DNA of 64,000 nt from Desulfocarbo indianensis (GTDB taxonomy: Bacteria; Desulfobacterota; Desulfarculia; Desulfarculales; Desulfarculaceae): positions 124,001-188,000 of the forward strand of contig LBMP01000007.1 of the NCBI GenBank assembly GCA_001184205.1. The letters run 5' to 3'. The notes beneath the pieces were generated by a model. It had not been told where the DNA came from, searched no databases, and saw only the letters and a list, made by a program, of their open reading frames with translations. A program made the position numbers and the translations under genes. Positions 23,891-32,386 of the stretch are shown here, one piece after another; positions within the stretch are counted from its first letter, which is position 1, and every line of letters begins with the position of its first letter.

Positions 23891-26800
23891 CTAGGCGGCC
23901 AGGGACTCGCCCTGGGCCAGGTCCACGCTCAATATCTTGGACACGCCTTTTTCCTCCATGGTCACCCCATAGAGGGTGTCCATGATCTCCATGGTGCGGC
24001 GGTGGTGGGTGATCATCATGATCTGGGAACGCTTGGACAGCTCCCGCAGCAGATCGTGGAAACGGCCCACGTTGGCCTCGTCCAAGGGCGCGTCCACCTC
24101 GTCCAGCACGCAGAAGGGGGCGGGCCGGATAAGGAACAGGGCGAACAGCACCGCCGCCACGCTCATGGCTTTTTCGCCGCCGGAGAGGGCCTCGATGTTT
24201 TTCAGCTTTTTGCCCGGCGGCTCCACCATGAGATGCAGTCCGGCGTCCAGGGGGTCCACGCCCTCGTCCAGGATCAGCTTGGCCTGCCCGCCGCCGAACA
24301 GCACGGGGAACACGTCGTCCAGGCGCTGGTTCACCAGGTCCAGGGTTTCGGTGAAGCGGGTGCGCGAGGTCTTGTTGATCTTGCGGATGGCCTGGCGCAG
24401 GTCTTCCAGGGAGGATTCCAGGTCGGTTTTCTGCTCGCTGAGGAAGGTGTGGCGCTCGGCCAGGGCCTCGTGCTCGGTGATGGCCTCCATGTTCACCGGG
24501 CCCAGCTTATTGAGCCGGTTGCGCAGCTTAAGCAGGCGCTGGCGGGAGGTTTCCGGGTCAAAGGAGCCCTGGGGCAGGTGGGCCTGATAATTGTAGGTGA
24601 GGTCCACCCGGCAGCGTTCCAGGACCTGCTCGCAGACGTTATCGCGGGAAAGCAGGATTTCCTTGCGCCTGAGGCTCAGCTCGCCGCTTTGGGTCTCCAC
24701 CTCCCGCTGCTCGGCGCGGCTGCGCTTGAGGGATGATTCCAGGTCAGCGTGGCGCATCTGGGCCTGATTCAAGACCTCGCGGGCTTGCCGGTGGGCCTCT
24801 TCCTGGCGGTCCAGCTCGGCGTAGAGCGAGCCCAGGTCCATCTGCTGCTTTTCCCGCCGCTGGAGCAGGGATTCCACGGTCTGGGCCGCGGTGGAGGTTT
24901 CCTGGTCCAGGGCCTGGATGCGCTGGGCCGCGGCCGCGGTTTCCTGGGCCAGGCGGCGGGCTTCGCGGCCGGCGTGCTCGGCTTCGCTGGCCAGGTTGGC
25001 CTCGGCCAGGCGCGCCTCGCTTTCCTTGGCGCGCGCCTCTTCCAGGTCCTCGCGGGCAAAGGCCAAATCCTCCTGGGCCCGGCTCAGGTCCTCTTCCAGA
25101 CCGGCGCGCGCCGCCTGATGCGCTTCCAGGGAGGCCCGCAGGCCGGCTTCCTCGCCCTCGCTGCGCTCCAGTTCGGTTGCGATCTCGTCGGCGTCGTAAT
25201 CCAGGCTTTCCAGTTGGCGTCTTTTCAGGGAGGCCTCTTCCCGCAGGCTGAACACCTCCTGCTCGCAGGCCCGCAGCTCGCGTTCGCGCTGGGCCCTGCC
25301 GTTGGACAGGGCCGCGTGCTCATCCTCCAGGTCGGCCAGGTCGGCCTCGGCCCTTTCGCGGTCCAGCACGGCCTGGCGCAGAGTTTCCCGGGCCGCCTCC
25401 AGGGCGTCGCGCTGGGCGCTCAGCTCGTTCTGGCGGGCCAGCATGGCCGAGGCGTCTTCCGCGGCCCGGCCCACCAGGGCCGCGCCGGGGCGGTCCAGGC
25501 GCTGGCCGCCGGCGGTGACCAGGCTCTGGCCGGCGGCGAGATCCAAGCCCGCCCGCCAGGCCGCGCCCAGGTCCGGATAGTGGCCCACGCCGGAAAGGAG
25601 CGCGGCCAAGGGTTCGAAGCCGGGCAGGGGCCGGGCCAACTGGCTCAAGGGCTGGGCCGCGGCCGGGGCCCCAGCCAGGGACTTGAGTTCCTCCAGGGCC
25701 ACCACCCGCAGGCGGCCCAGGCCTTGGCTTTCCACCCAAAGGGCCAAGTCTTGAGCCTCCTGGCCGCTGCGGACGATGAGCGCCTGCAAATCCGCTCCCA
25801 GGGCCGCCTCCACCAGGGGCTCGCCGCCGGGGGATACGCTCAGGCTCTCGGCCACCAGGCCCAGGACCTTTACGCCCAGCCGCCCGTCCTGGGAGGCGGC
25901 CAAGACCTCGCGCACGCCGGCGCCGGCCCAATCGTGGGAGGAAAGGGAGGCGGCCAGGGCCTCGGTTTTGGCGGCCAGCTGCTGCTCGGCGCGCAGGGAT
26001 TCCTGCTCGGCCTTGCCCAGGTCGTTCAGGCGCTGGCGGCGTTCCTGGCGGGATTGCTCCAGCTCGGCCAAACGGGCTTCCAATTGGGCCAGCTCGGCCT
26101 TGAGCGCGGCCAAGCCGCCGCCTTTTTCCTGGGCGCGGTCCTCGGCCTGGGCCAGTTCCTGCTCCAGGGCGGCCTGGCGGGCGGCCACCTGTTCGCGGCG
26201 GCGGAAAAGCTCGGCGCGGGCGCGCTCCAGGTCGGCCAGGCGGTTGTTGGCCCGGCTGGCCTGGGAAAGCTGCTCCACCAGGGCTTCCTTGCAGGCGTCC
26301 ACCTGGGCCTCGCGCACGGCCAGGGCTTCCTTCTGCTGCCTGACCTGGGCTTCGGCGCTTTCCACCGCGGCGCGGCTCTGGGCCAGCTTGGCGTCGCCCT
26401 GCTCGGAGAGGCGCCTGGCCTTGGCCAGGTCGCGTTCCTGGGCCTCCAGGCGCAGCTTCAATTCCTCGCGCTCGGAGGCGTAGCGGTCCTTCAGGCGGCG
26501 GGTGTTCTCCGCCTCCCGGCCCAGAAGGCTCAGCTCGTTCTCGGCCTTCTGGATGGCGCCCTGGGTTTCCAGGCGCTTGGCCCCGGCCTGGCTGATCTCC
26601 TGCTCGGCGCTGACCAGTTGCACCTTCATGGTTTCCAGGTCGGTCTCCAGGCCGGTGACCCGCTGATTGGCCAGTAAAAGCTGGGCGCCCACCGCCTCGG
26701 CTTCCGCGTCCAGGTCTTCCAGTTCCCTGGAGAGGCGGTCGTATTCGTGGCTGGCGATATTCAGGTCCAGTTCGCGGATCTGGTTTCTCAGCTCCTTGTG

Positions 26801-27451
26801 GAGCTGGGCCTTTTTGGCCTGGCGCTGGAGCCGGTTCATCTGGGTCTCCACCTCGTGCAATATGTCGCTGAGGCGATCCAGATTGTCCTTGGCGCTCTGC
26901 ATCTTGCGCAGGGAGACTTTTTTCTGGTTTTTATAGCGGGTGATGCCGGCGGCTTCCTCCACCCAAAGGCGGCGCTCCTCGGGCCTGGCCTCGATGAAGG
27001 CCGCCACCCGGCCCTGCTCGATGATGGCGTAGGCCCGGTTGCCCAGGCCGGTGTCCATGAGCAATTGCTGGATGTCTTTTAAGCGGCAGGGCATTTTGTT
27101 GATGAGGTAATCGGAATCGCCGGAGCGGAAGAGCCGGCGGGTGATCATGATCTCCGGCAGGTCGGCGAACTGGGGATGGCTGATGGAGCCGTTGTTTTCG
27201 AAAACCAGGCTGACCTCGGCCACGCCGGTGTTCTTGCGGCCCTCGGAGCCGGCGAAGATCACGTCTTCCATGGCGTGTCCGCGCAATTGCTTGGCCGATT
27301 GCTCGCCCAGCACCCAGCGGATGGCGTCCACCACGTTGGATTTGCCGCAGCCGTTGGGACCCACCACGGCGCACATGGCGTCGGGAAAATCCAGAACGGT
27401 GCGGTCGGCGAAGGACTTGAAACCGTTGATTTCCAGGCGTCGAACCCGCAT
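23891..27451 (-). CDS. smc: Chromosome segregation protein SMC
   Basis: 1186 residues from the ATG at 27451, which directly gives the family start MRVRRLEINGFKSFADRT; an ATG 18 codons upstream is less likely. Walker A is VGPNGCGKSNVVDAIRWVLG. Two long coiled coils flank a hinge at about residues 500-650 (VKVLGLVAESLSVSPGGEPL and later). The C-terminal head has the signature ALSGGEKAMSVAAVLFA and Walker B PFCVLDEVDAPLDEANV. It forms the ATP-driven condensin ring that compacts and segregates chromosomes. ScpA and ScpB are not in the window. Its location 3.7 kb from dnaA and the putative origin is fitting. Confidence 0.97.
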   Translation of the reverse strand: MRVRRLEINGFKSFADRTVLDFPDAMCAVVGPNGCGKSNVVDAIRWVLGEQSAKQLRGHAMEDVIFAGSEGRKNTGVAEVSLVFENNGSISHPQFADLPEIMITRRLFRSGDSDYLINKMPCRLKDIQQLLMDTGLGNRAYAIIEQGRVAAFIEARPEERRLWVEEAAGITRYKNQKKVSLRKMQSAKDNLDRLSDILHEVETQMNRLQRQAKKAQLHKELRNQIRELDLNIASHEYDRLSRELEDLDAEAEAVGAQLLLANQRVTGLETDLETMKVQLVSAEQEISQAGAKRLETQGAIQKAENELSLLGREAENTRRLKDRYASEREELKLRLEAQERDLAKARRLSEQGDAKLAQSRAAVESAEAQVRQQKEALAVREAQVDACKEALVEQLSQASRANNRLADLERARAELFRRREQVAARQAALEQELAQAEDRAQEKGGGLAALKAELAQLEARLAELEQSRQERRQRLNDLGKAEQESLRAEQQLAAKTEALAASLSSHDWAGAGVREVLAASQDGRLGVKVLGLVAESLSVSPGGEPLVEAALGADLQALIVRSGQEAQDLALWVESQGLGRLRVVALEELKSLAGAPAAAQPLSQLARPLPGFEPLAALLSGVGHYPDLGAAWRAGLDLAAGQSLVTAGGQRLDRPGAALVGRAAEDASAMLARQNELSAQRDALEAARETLRQAVLDRERAEADLADLEDEHAALSNGRAQRERELRACEQEVFSLREEASLKRRQLESLDYDADEIATELERSEGEEAGLRASLEAHQAARAGLEEDLSRAQEDLAFAREDLEEARAKESEARLAEANLASEAEHAGREARRLAQETAAAAQRIQALDQETSTAAQTVESLLQRREKQQMDLGSLYAELDRQEEAHRQAREVLNQAQMRHADLESSLKRSRAEQREVETQSGELSLRRKEILLSRDNVCEQVLERCRVDLTYNYQAHLPQGSFDPETSRQRLLKLRNRLNKLGPVNMEAITEHEALAERHTFLSEQKTDLESSLEDLRQAIRKINKTSRTRFTETLDLVNQRLDDVFPVLFGGGQAKLILDEGVDPLDAGLHLMVEPPGKKLKNIEALSGGEKAMSVAAVLFALFLIRPAPFCVLDEVDAPLDEANVGRFHDLLRELSKRSQIMMITHHRRTMEIMDTLYGVTMEEKGVSKILSVDLAQGESLAA

Positions 27452-27743
27452 GGCCTCCCCGCTTTTGAGTTCACTCTTTGTAGCAGAAGCACGTGCCGGA
27501 GTCAAGCCGACAGCACCATATTAGGTGGTGAACCCCCTAAAAGCAACTATATATTGTGTTACAGAAAAATCAGTAATTTGGCCCCAGTGCACCCCCGGCC
27601 GGGGCCGGACGGTTTCAGGCGGGGCGCGGACGCCGGTGGCGGCGGGCGGCAATAGGCCCTAACCGGCCAAGGGGTTTTCTGATATTATGTGGCAAACTTT
27701 GAACCTGGGCCGCCCCACCCAGAGGGAGCGGAGGAGGGCGGCG

Positions 27744-28865
27744 GTGTTTAAATATTTCCCGGAAAACGATCATCTGCAACGCTTGCGCCTGCAGCGGGTT
27801 TTCCTGATGCAGGCCGGCGGCGCCATCCACACGCTCCTGTGCCTCATCGCCTTGTTATTGGGATATTTCCGGGGCGGCTGGCCGGTTTTCCTCATCATTT
27901 TCTCTCTGGCCTGGAGCGTGCACCTGACGTTCGCGGTTTTGGTGCGCGCCGGCTGGAACAAGAGCTTCAAGGACCCCAGCCTGACCTTGGCCCAGATAAC
28001 CTGGGCCACCCTGGTGGTGATGGCCACGGTCTATTGCCTGAGCGAACTGCGCATGGTGGTGCTGATGTACTACCTGTTGGTGATCTTTTTCGCGGCGTTC
28101 AGTTTATCCAAGCTGGGTTTCGCCTACATAACCATCCTGGCCGTCACCTGCTATGGCGGGGTGATCGGGCTCTTGGCGCTCTATTATCCCGACAGCGTGA
28201 ATTTCACGGTGGAGGTGGTCCGCTGGGTGGGTTTTGCCGTTTCCATGACCGCTTTTTCCTTTGTGGGGGCCGATCTTTCCGAGCTGCGCCGCCGGGTGAG
28301 CCGCCAAAACCACGACCTGCGCGAGGCCCTGGCCACCATCCGGGGCCTGGCCATAACCGACGAGCTGACCGGGCTCTGCAACCGCCGGCACATCATGGGG
28401 GTGCTGCAATATCAAAAGAGCCTGGCCGACCGCGGCAGGCATTCCTTCGTGCTGGCGTTCGCTGATCTGGATCATTTCAAAAAGGTGAACGACCTGCACG
28501 GGCATCAGGCCGGAGACGAGGTGTTGAAAAGGTTCGCCCAGATAGCCAAGGGATCCATACGCGAAGTGGACTACGCCGCGCGTTACGGCGGCGAGGAGTT
28601 CGTGATGGTGCTGGTGCAGACCGGGCTGCCCGAAGCGGTGAAGATCGCCGAACGCATCCGGACCCAGGTGGAGGAAGAGACCTTCTTAAAAAAAGAGGGC
28701 GTGGAGATAAAGATAACCGTATCCCTGGGCCTGACTCAATACCGGCCCAAGGAAAGCGTGGAAGAGGCCTTGGCCAGGGCCGACGACGCCCTTTACGCCG
28801 CCAAGCAGGAGGGGCGCAACCGGGTGGTGGTGCGCCCGCCGGCCGAAGGCGGCCCGCCGGCCTAG
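27744..28865 (+). CDS. Membrane diguanylate cyclase (GGDEF)
   Basis: About 373 residues. Six hydrophobic segments span about 25-190 and suggest a small membrane sensor. The GGDEF domain follows: ITDELTGLCNRRH, FADLDHFKKVNDLHGHQAGDEVL, active-site loop YGGEEF (catalytically competent GGEEF), and an inhibitory site RxxD (REVD) exactly five residues before it. It should make c-di-GMP with product inhibition. I favour GTG 27744, six bases after GGAGGAGGG, over the ATG at 27687, which has no ribosome binding site. A PilZ protein, a possible effector, is encoded at 57112-57576. Confidence 0.92.
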   Translation: MFKYFPENDHLQRLRLQRVFLMQAGGAIHTLLCLIALLLGYFRGGWPVFLIIFSLAWSVHLTFAVLVRAGWNKSFKDPSLTLAQITWATLVVMATVYCLSELRMVVLMYYLLVIFFAAFSLSKLGFAYITILAVTCYGGVIGLLALYYPDSVNFTVEVVRWVGFAVSMTAFSFVGADLSELRRRVSRQNHDLREALATIRGLAITDELTGLCNRRHIMGVLQYQKSLADRGRHSFVLAFADLDHFKKVNDLHGHQAGDEVLKRFAQIAKGSIREVDYAARYGGEEFVMVLVQTGLPEAVKIAERIRTQVEEETFLKKEGVEIKITVSLGLTQYRPKESVEEALARADDALYAAKQEGRNRVVVRPPAEGGPPA

Positions 28866-28889
28866 GCCCATAGGGAGGGAAAACCGAAC

Positions 28890-29480
28890 ATGTCTATCTT
28901 GGCCATATATGCCAGCCCCCGCCGCAAGGGCAACACCGCGCGCCTCTTGGCCCAGGCCGTGGAAGGAGCCCGCCAGGCGGGCGCCCGAGTGGAGGAAGTG
29001 GTTTTACGCGATCTGAAGATATCCCCCTGCCTGGAAATATACGGGTGCAAGCAAAAGGGGCGTTGCGTGATCCAGGACGATTTCCAGGCCCTCTACGACA
29101 AGCTGGTTTCCTGTGAGGGCTTGATGCTGGCCTCGCCCATTTTCTTCTATTCGGTCAGCGCCCACGCCAAGATCATGATGGACCGCTGCCAGTCCCTGTG
29201 GGTGAAAAAATACTGGATAGATAAGCGACCCTTCGGCGAGCTGGACCCCGCCAAGAAGGCCCTTTTCATCTGCCTGGGCGCCACCAAGGGCAAGAAGCTG
29301 TTCGAGGGCGCCTTGCTGACCATGAGATACTTCCTGGATACCCTGGACATGGGGCTCTGGCAGAGCCTGCTTTACCGGGGGCTGGATCACGAGGGCGAGG
29401 TGGAGGATCACCCGGACTACCTGGCCGAGGCGCGCCGGGCCGGCGGCGACCTGGCCCTGGAATTGGCCGGCCGGCCCTAA
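28890..29480 (+). CDS. NADPH-dependent FMN reductase / flavodoxin-fold protein
   Basis: 196 residues. The phosphate-binding loop SPRRKGNTARLL follows the first strand, and ASPIFFYSVSAHAKIMMDR is the hallmark second FMN-contact segment of the NADPH-dependent FMN reductase and iron-sulfur flavoprotein group. Cysteines at CLEIYGCKQKGRC are spaced like those that hold a cluster in iron-sulfur flavoproteins, but the match is loose. It is 24 bases downstream of the GGDEF gene with its own GGGAGG, so co-transcription is likely. Probable cytoplasmic electron-transfer or quinone/flavin reductase. Confidence 0.85.
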   Translation: MSILAIYASPRRKGNTARLLAQAVEGARQAGARVEEVVLRDLKISPCLEIYGCKQKGRCVIQDDFQALYDKLVSCEGLMLASPIFFYSVSAHAKIMMDRCQSLWVKKYWIDKRPFGELDPAKKALFICLGATKGKKLFEGALLTMRYFLDTLDMGLWQSLLYRGLDHEGEVEDHPDYLAEARRAGGDLALELAGRP

Positions 29481-29539
29481 GCCCGCGCTTGGAATAATAT
29501 ATAAACTATAGTACATTTGGGCCTTATCGCGCCCGCCCA

Positions 29540-29573
29540 GCGGCCCACGTCCTGGACGTGGGTCCGCTTTTTT
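29540..29573 (+). terminator. Strong rho-independent terminator
   Basis: GCGGCCCACGTC (29540-29551) pairs with GACGTGGG and CCGC (29555-29567, one bulged T), followed by six T. It separates the FMN reductase from the next gene. Confidence 0.9.
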
Positions 29574-29622
29574 GTCTTGGCGGGCCATTTTCACGCAGAA
29601 GCTGACTAAAAGGAGGCCGCTA

Positions 29623-29988
29623 ATGGAGAAAGTGCTCATCATCGGCTGTAAGCGGATCATGGACGACGTGTGCATCGGCTGTTCACGCTGCCTGGTCGGG
29701 TTCAACCGGAGAGAAGGTTATTTCGAGCTGTACAAGGATGAGGAGGCTGAGGTAATGGGCCTACTGTCCTGCGGCGATTGTCCCGGAGCCGGCATCGTGA
29801 CGCGCCTGGCCCAGGTCAAGCTGTGGAACGCGCCCTTGAACGAAAAGCCCACCAAAATCCATCTGGGCCCCTGCCTGGCGGAGCACTGTCCGCACAAGAA
29901 CGAGATCATCAAAAAGATCAAGGCCAAGGCCGGAGTGCAGGTGATCGAGGGCACCCATCCCTACATGCCGGAGAACATTTTCGCCTGA
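29623..29988 (+). CDS. CGGC-domain metal-binding protein
   Basis: 121 residues from the ATG at 29623, which has AGGAGG nine bases upstream. Cysteine clusters CxxCxxC (CIGCSRC at about 18-24), CGDCPGAG near 49-56 and CLAEHC near 86-91 match the CGGC domain family of small, putative metal-binding proteins found in anaerobes. Function in the cell is not established. It lies between two terminators and so forms its own unit. Confidence 0.85.
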   Translation: MEKVLIIGCKRIMDDVCIGCSRCLVGFNRREGYFELYKDEEAEVMGLLSCGDCPGAGIVTRLAQVKLWNAPLNEKPTKIHLGPCLAEHCPHKNEIIKKIKAKAGVQVIEGTHPYMPENIFA

Positions 29989-30054
29989 TTTTCATTTGAT
30001 TTTGCCAAGGGGGCCCGGCGGGGGCCAAGCGCCTGCCTTCGGCTCATTGTAAAC

Positions 30055-30086
30055 AAAACCCGCCCCGCCTTTATCGGCGGGGCGGG
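30055..30086 (-). terminator. Terminator for the RRM gene
   Basis: An 11-bp perfect GC stem (30059-30069 with 30076-30086) around a six-base loop is followed, on the minus strand, by TTTTG. It serves the minus-strand RNA-binding protein gene and may also block read-through from the CGGC gene. Confidence 0.85.
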
Positions 30087-30114
30087 CGATATTCTAAATT
30101 TTCGGCGCGGTCCG

Positions 30115-30393
30115 TTACCAGGAGCGGCGTTGCTGGGGTTTGCGTTCCCGGCGTTCCATGGCCTCGTTGACCCGCAAGGGGCGGCCGTCCATCTCGTAAC
30201 CGGCCAAGGCGCTGATGGCCGCGTCGGCTTCTTCGGTAGGCATCTCCACGAAACCGAAACCGCGGGAACGGCCCGTTTCGCGGTCGGTGATAACCTTGGC
30301 GGACTGGACCTCGCCATATTGTTCGAACAGGGCGCGGACGTCGTCGGTCGTGGCGCTAAAGGGAAGATTGCCCACAAAAATATTCTTCAGCAT
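30115..30393 (-). CDS. Small RRM RNA-binding protein
   Basis: 92 residues. A single RNA recognition motif with RNP2 (NIFVGNLPF) and RNP1 (SRGFGFVEM), intervening TTDDVRALFEQYGEV and an Arg/Gln-rich C-terminal tail (ERRERKPQQRRSW). This is the classic small bacterial RRM protein related to cyanobacterial Rbp proteins, probably an RNA chaperone or cold-response protein. The ATG at 30393 fits the family start MLKNIFVG. About 250 bases of non-coding DNA lie upstream, long enough for a regulated 5' leader. Confidence 0.9.
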   Translation of the reverse strand: MLKNIFVGNLPFSATTDDVRALFEQYGEVQSAKVITDRETGRSRGFGFVEMPTEEADAAISALAGYEMDGRPLRVNEAMERRERKPQQRRSW

Positions 30394-30734
30394 CTCTTTC
30401 CATTCTCCCGGGAAGCAAGAACCCCAAACCCGGCCAGTGTGCCCTGGCCAGCCCAAAAGACTAAAAAAACCGACCAACGAACCTCACCGGCGAAACTACC
30501 TAACGCCGGGATCAGCACGTCGTCGGGTCCTTCAGCCAAGCCATACCCTACAATAGGTAGGCCCTTGTGGCTTGTCAATAAAAAACGCTAAAAAACCACC
30601 TAATTACTAGGAATGGCCTTGCCCGCGCCGCCGAGCCTTTATTGATTAAGGGACAGTACTAGATTAGCCAATGCGCTAATCTATAAAAATAAAGCTAACC
30701 AATTGTAAATTAAAGAAAAATACTCAGATCGGGC

Positions 30735-31205
30735 CGCCTGAATATTACGTGCTGGAAGTTACCGCTGGCGCTTCAGGCCAGTGAAGTTTTTGATGGTTGT
30801 ATTGAACTTGCTGAGAGCTGTTTGGGCGGTGTGCGCAAAGGTAAAAGAGGAAGCGGTGCGGCTGGTAAAGTAGCGGTATTTGGTATCTTAAAGCGAGGCG
30901 GCAAAGTTTATACCGTCGTTGTTGAAGACACTAAAAGCTCAACGCTTATGCCTGCGATTACTCGCAAGATAGCGCCCGGCAGCATGGTCTATACAGATAA
31001 ACATAAGAGTTACAATGCGTTGGATGTCGGTAGCTTTAACCATCAGCGGATTAATCACTCAACCCGCTTTGCCAAGGTTGAGAATCATATCAATGGAATC
31101 CACACGGATTATTTCCCACTGTTTTTGAAAGAGTGTGAGTTCAGGTTTAATTATGGAACACCAAAGCAACAACTCGGAAGGTTGCGGCTGCGGCGTGATA
31201 TTTAA
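30735..31205 (+). pseudogene. IS1595-family transposase remnant
   Basis: The readable frame gives CWKLPLALQASEVFDG, ELAESCLGGVRKGKRG (degenerate form of the DExYFGG catalytic region), AGKVAVFGILKRGGKVYTVV, MVYTDKHKSYNALDV, HQRINHSTRF and ENHINGI, then jumps to FPLFLKECEFRFNYG. This is the ISXO2-like DDE transposase of IS1595-type elements. About 20 residues are missing between NHINGI and FPLFLKECEFRFN, the N-terminus is absent, and Tyr-Phe of the YFGG motif is Cys-Leu, so it is inactive. Confidence 0.8.
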
Positions 31206-31275
31206 ACCATTATCTACCACAGTTTCTAATGGTATATTCCAGTTATTACGCAACTTAGTAAAAGGAGTTTGTGCG

Positions 31276-32022
31276 TTGGACATCCCGCGTATCTTCAACA
31301 TTACCGAAAGCGCTCACCGCATCCATAACCCCTTCACACCGGAAAAGCTCGCCACTCTCGGCGCAGCCTTGCGCCTGGAATCGGGGGCTCGCGTGCTGGA
31401 CCTCGGCAGCGGTTCGGGCGAGATGCTGTGCACCTGGGCGCGCGATCACGGAATCAGCGGCGTGGGCGTCGACATGAGCCGGTTGTTCACCGAGCAAGCG
31501 AAACTCCGCGCTGAAGAACTCGGAGTCGCCGACCGGGTCCAGTTCATCCACGGCGACGCCGCCGGCTACGTCGCCGATGAAAAGGCCGCTGTGGCAGCCT
31601 GTGTCGGCGCCACCTGGATCGGTGGGGGAGTAGCCGGCACCATCGAGCTTTTGGCCAAGAGTCTCCGCTCCGAGGGAATCATCCTCATCGGCGAGCCCTA
31701 CTGGCTGCGGTTGCCATCGACGGAAGACGTTGCCAAGGGATGCCTTGCCAATTCCATCTCCGACTTTCTCATGCTTCCGGAGCTTCTCGCGTCTTTCGGC
31801 GACCTCGACTACGACGTTGTGGAAATGGTTCTGGCTGGCCAGGAAGGCTGGGACAGGTATGAAGCGGCCAAGTGGCTCACCATGCGCCGATGGCTCAAAG
31901 CGAATCCCGACGACGACCTCGCGAAAGATGTCCGAGCCCAACTGACCTCGGAACCAAAACGCTATGCCGCGTACACGCGTGAATACCTTGGATGGGGTGT
32001 GTTCGCGCTGATGGCGCGGTGA
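31276..32022 (+). CDS. Class I SAM-dependent methyltransferase (transposon cargo)
   Basis: 248 residues from the TTG at 31276, which has AAGGAG eight bases upstream. Motif I VLDLGSGSGEMLCTWAR, the acidic motif II region GVGVDMSR, then VQFIHGDAAGYVADEKAAVAACVG, and GTIELLAKSLRSEGIILIGEPYW mark a Rossmann-fold methyltransferase of the small-molecule (ubiE/CFA-like) type. The substrate is unknown. The C-terminal half (LPELLASFGDLDYDVVEMVL, EGWDRYEAAKWLTMRRWL) forms a cap-like segment. The gene is intact although the transposase around it is ruined. Its codon choice (many CTC Leu and GCC-poor stretches) differs from host genes, so it was probably brought in by the transposon. Confidence 0.85.
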   Translation: MDIPRIFNITESAHRIHNPFTPEKLATLGAALRLESGARVLDLGSGSGEMLCTWARDHGISGVGVDMSRLFTEQAKLRAEELGVADRVQFIHGDAAGYVADEKAAVAACVGATWIGGGVAGTIELLAKSLRSEGIILIGEPYWLRLPSTEDVAKGCLANSISDFLMLPELLASFGDLDYDVVEMVLAGQEGWDRYEAAKWLTMRRWLKANPDDDLAKDVRAQLTSEPKRYAAYTREYLGWGVFALMAR

Positions 32023-32097
32023 TATGAGGCAGCCGGGATAATCGGCGGATCGTCAACGGCAGGGGCGGCTGGCTGCAATCGGCGGCTCGTCGAAGGG

Positions 32098-32165
32098 TGA
32101 GTTCAGGTTTGATTGCGGAACACCCAAGCAACGACTCGAAACGTTGAGGCTGGGGGGGATATATA
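32098..32165 (+). repeat. Second copy of the transposase 3' end
   Basis: TGAGTTCAGGTTTGATTGCG and the following 45 bases repeat 31136-31203 in the same orientation at roughly 80 percent identity and read into the right inverted repeat. The methyltransferase gene lies between the two copies. Confidence 0.8.
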
Positions 32166-32201
32166 AAACTCTGATCCAGTACAGCCCCTTGTTTAAAGGC
32201 T

Positions 32202-32325
32202 GGCAGGGCGTTGAAAAACACCCTGCGCCGCCGGGCCGGGGACGGCCCGCCAAGCCGCGCGGTTTCGAAAAAACAAGCAAGTTGGGATTGAAAAAGACCA
32301 GGAGGGTCTTTTTCAACAACCTGCC
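32202..32325. repeat. Small inverted-repeat element (MITE/REP-like)
   Basis: Terminal 22-bp imperfect inverted repeats (32202-32223 and 32304-32325, 18 of 22 matching, core GTTGAAAAA) enclose about 80 bases. Inside the right half, TTGAAAAAGACC (32288-32299) and GGTCTTTTTCAA (32305-32316) form a perfect 12-bp hairpin. It directly follows the IS1595-like element. No clear target duplication. Confidence 0.6.
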
Positions 32326-32386
32326 AGGGGCGGCCCCTGAAGGGGAAATCTTGGGATACGGCAGGACGCGGAGGGTGCGCCGCGGA

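Larger units (their letters stand above)
30642..32196 (+). mobile_element. Degenerate IS1595-like transposon carrying a methyltransferase gene
   Basis: The element proper is 30650-32188. It is bounded by 18-bp imperfect inverted repeats: GGGACAGTACTAGATTAG at 30650-30667 and, inverted, GGGGCTGTACTGGATCAG at 32171-32188 (14 of 18 identical). The flanking 8-mers TTGATTAA (30642-30649) and TTGTTTAA (32189-32196) agree at 7 of 8, and 8-bp duplications are usual for IS1595-type elements. Inside are a decayed transposase, a complete methyltransferase gene and a second copy of the transposase 3' end (32098-32165), direct-repeated with 31136-31203. The composition differs from the GC-rich surroundings. 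Confidence 0.75.

Noticed and set aside
24749-26677. Long plus-strand frame opposite smc
   Set aside because: Low-complexity Gly/Leu/Gln sequence mirrors the SMC coiled coil; no independent signals.
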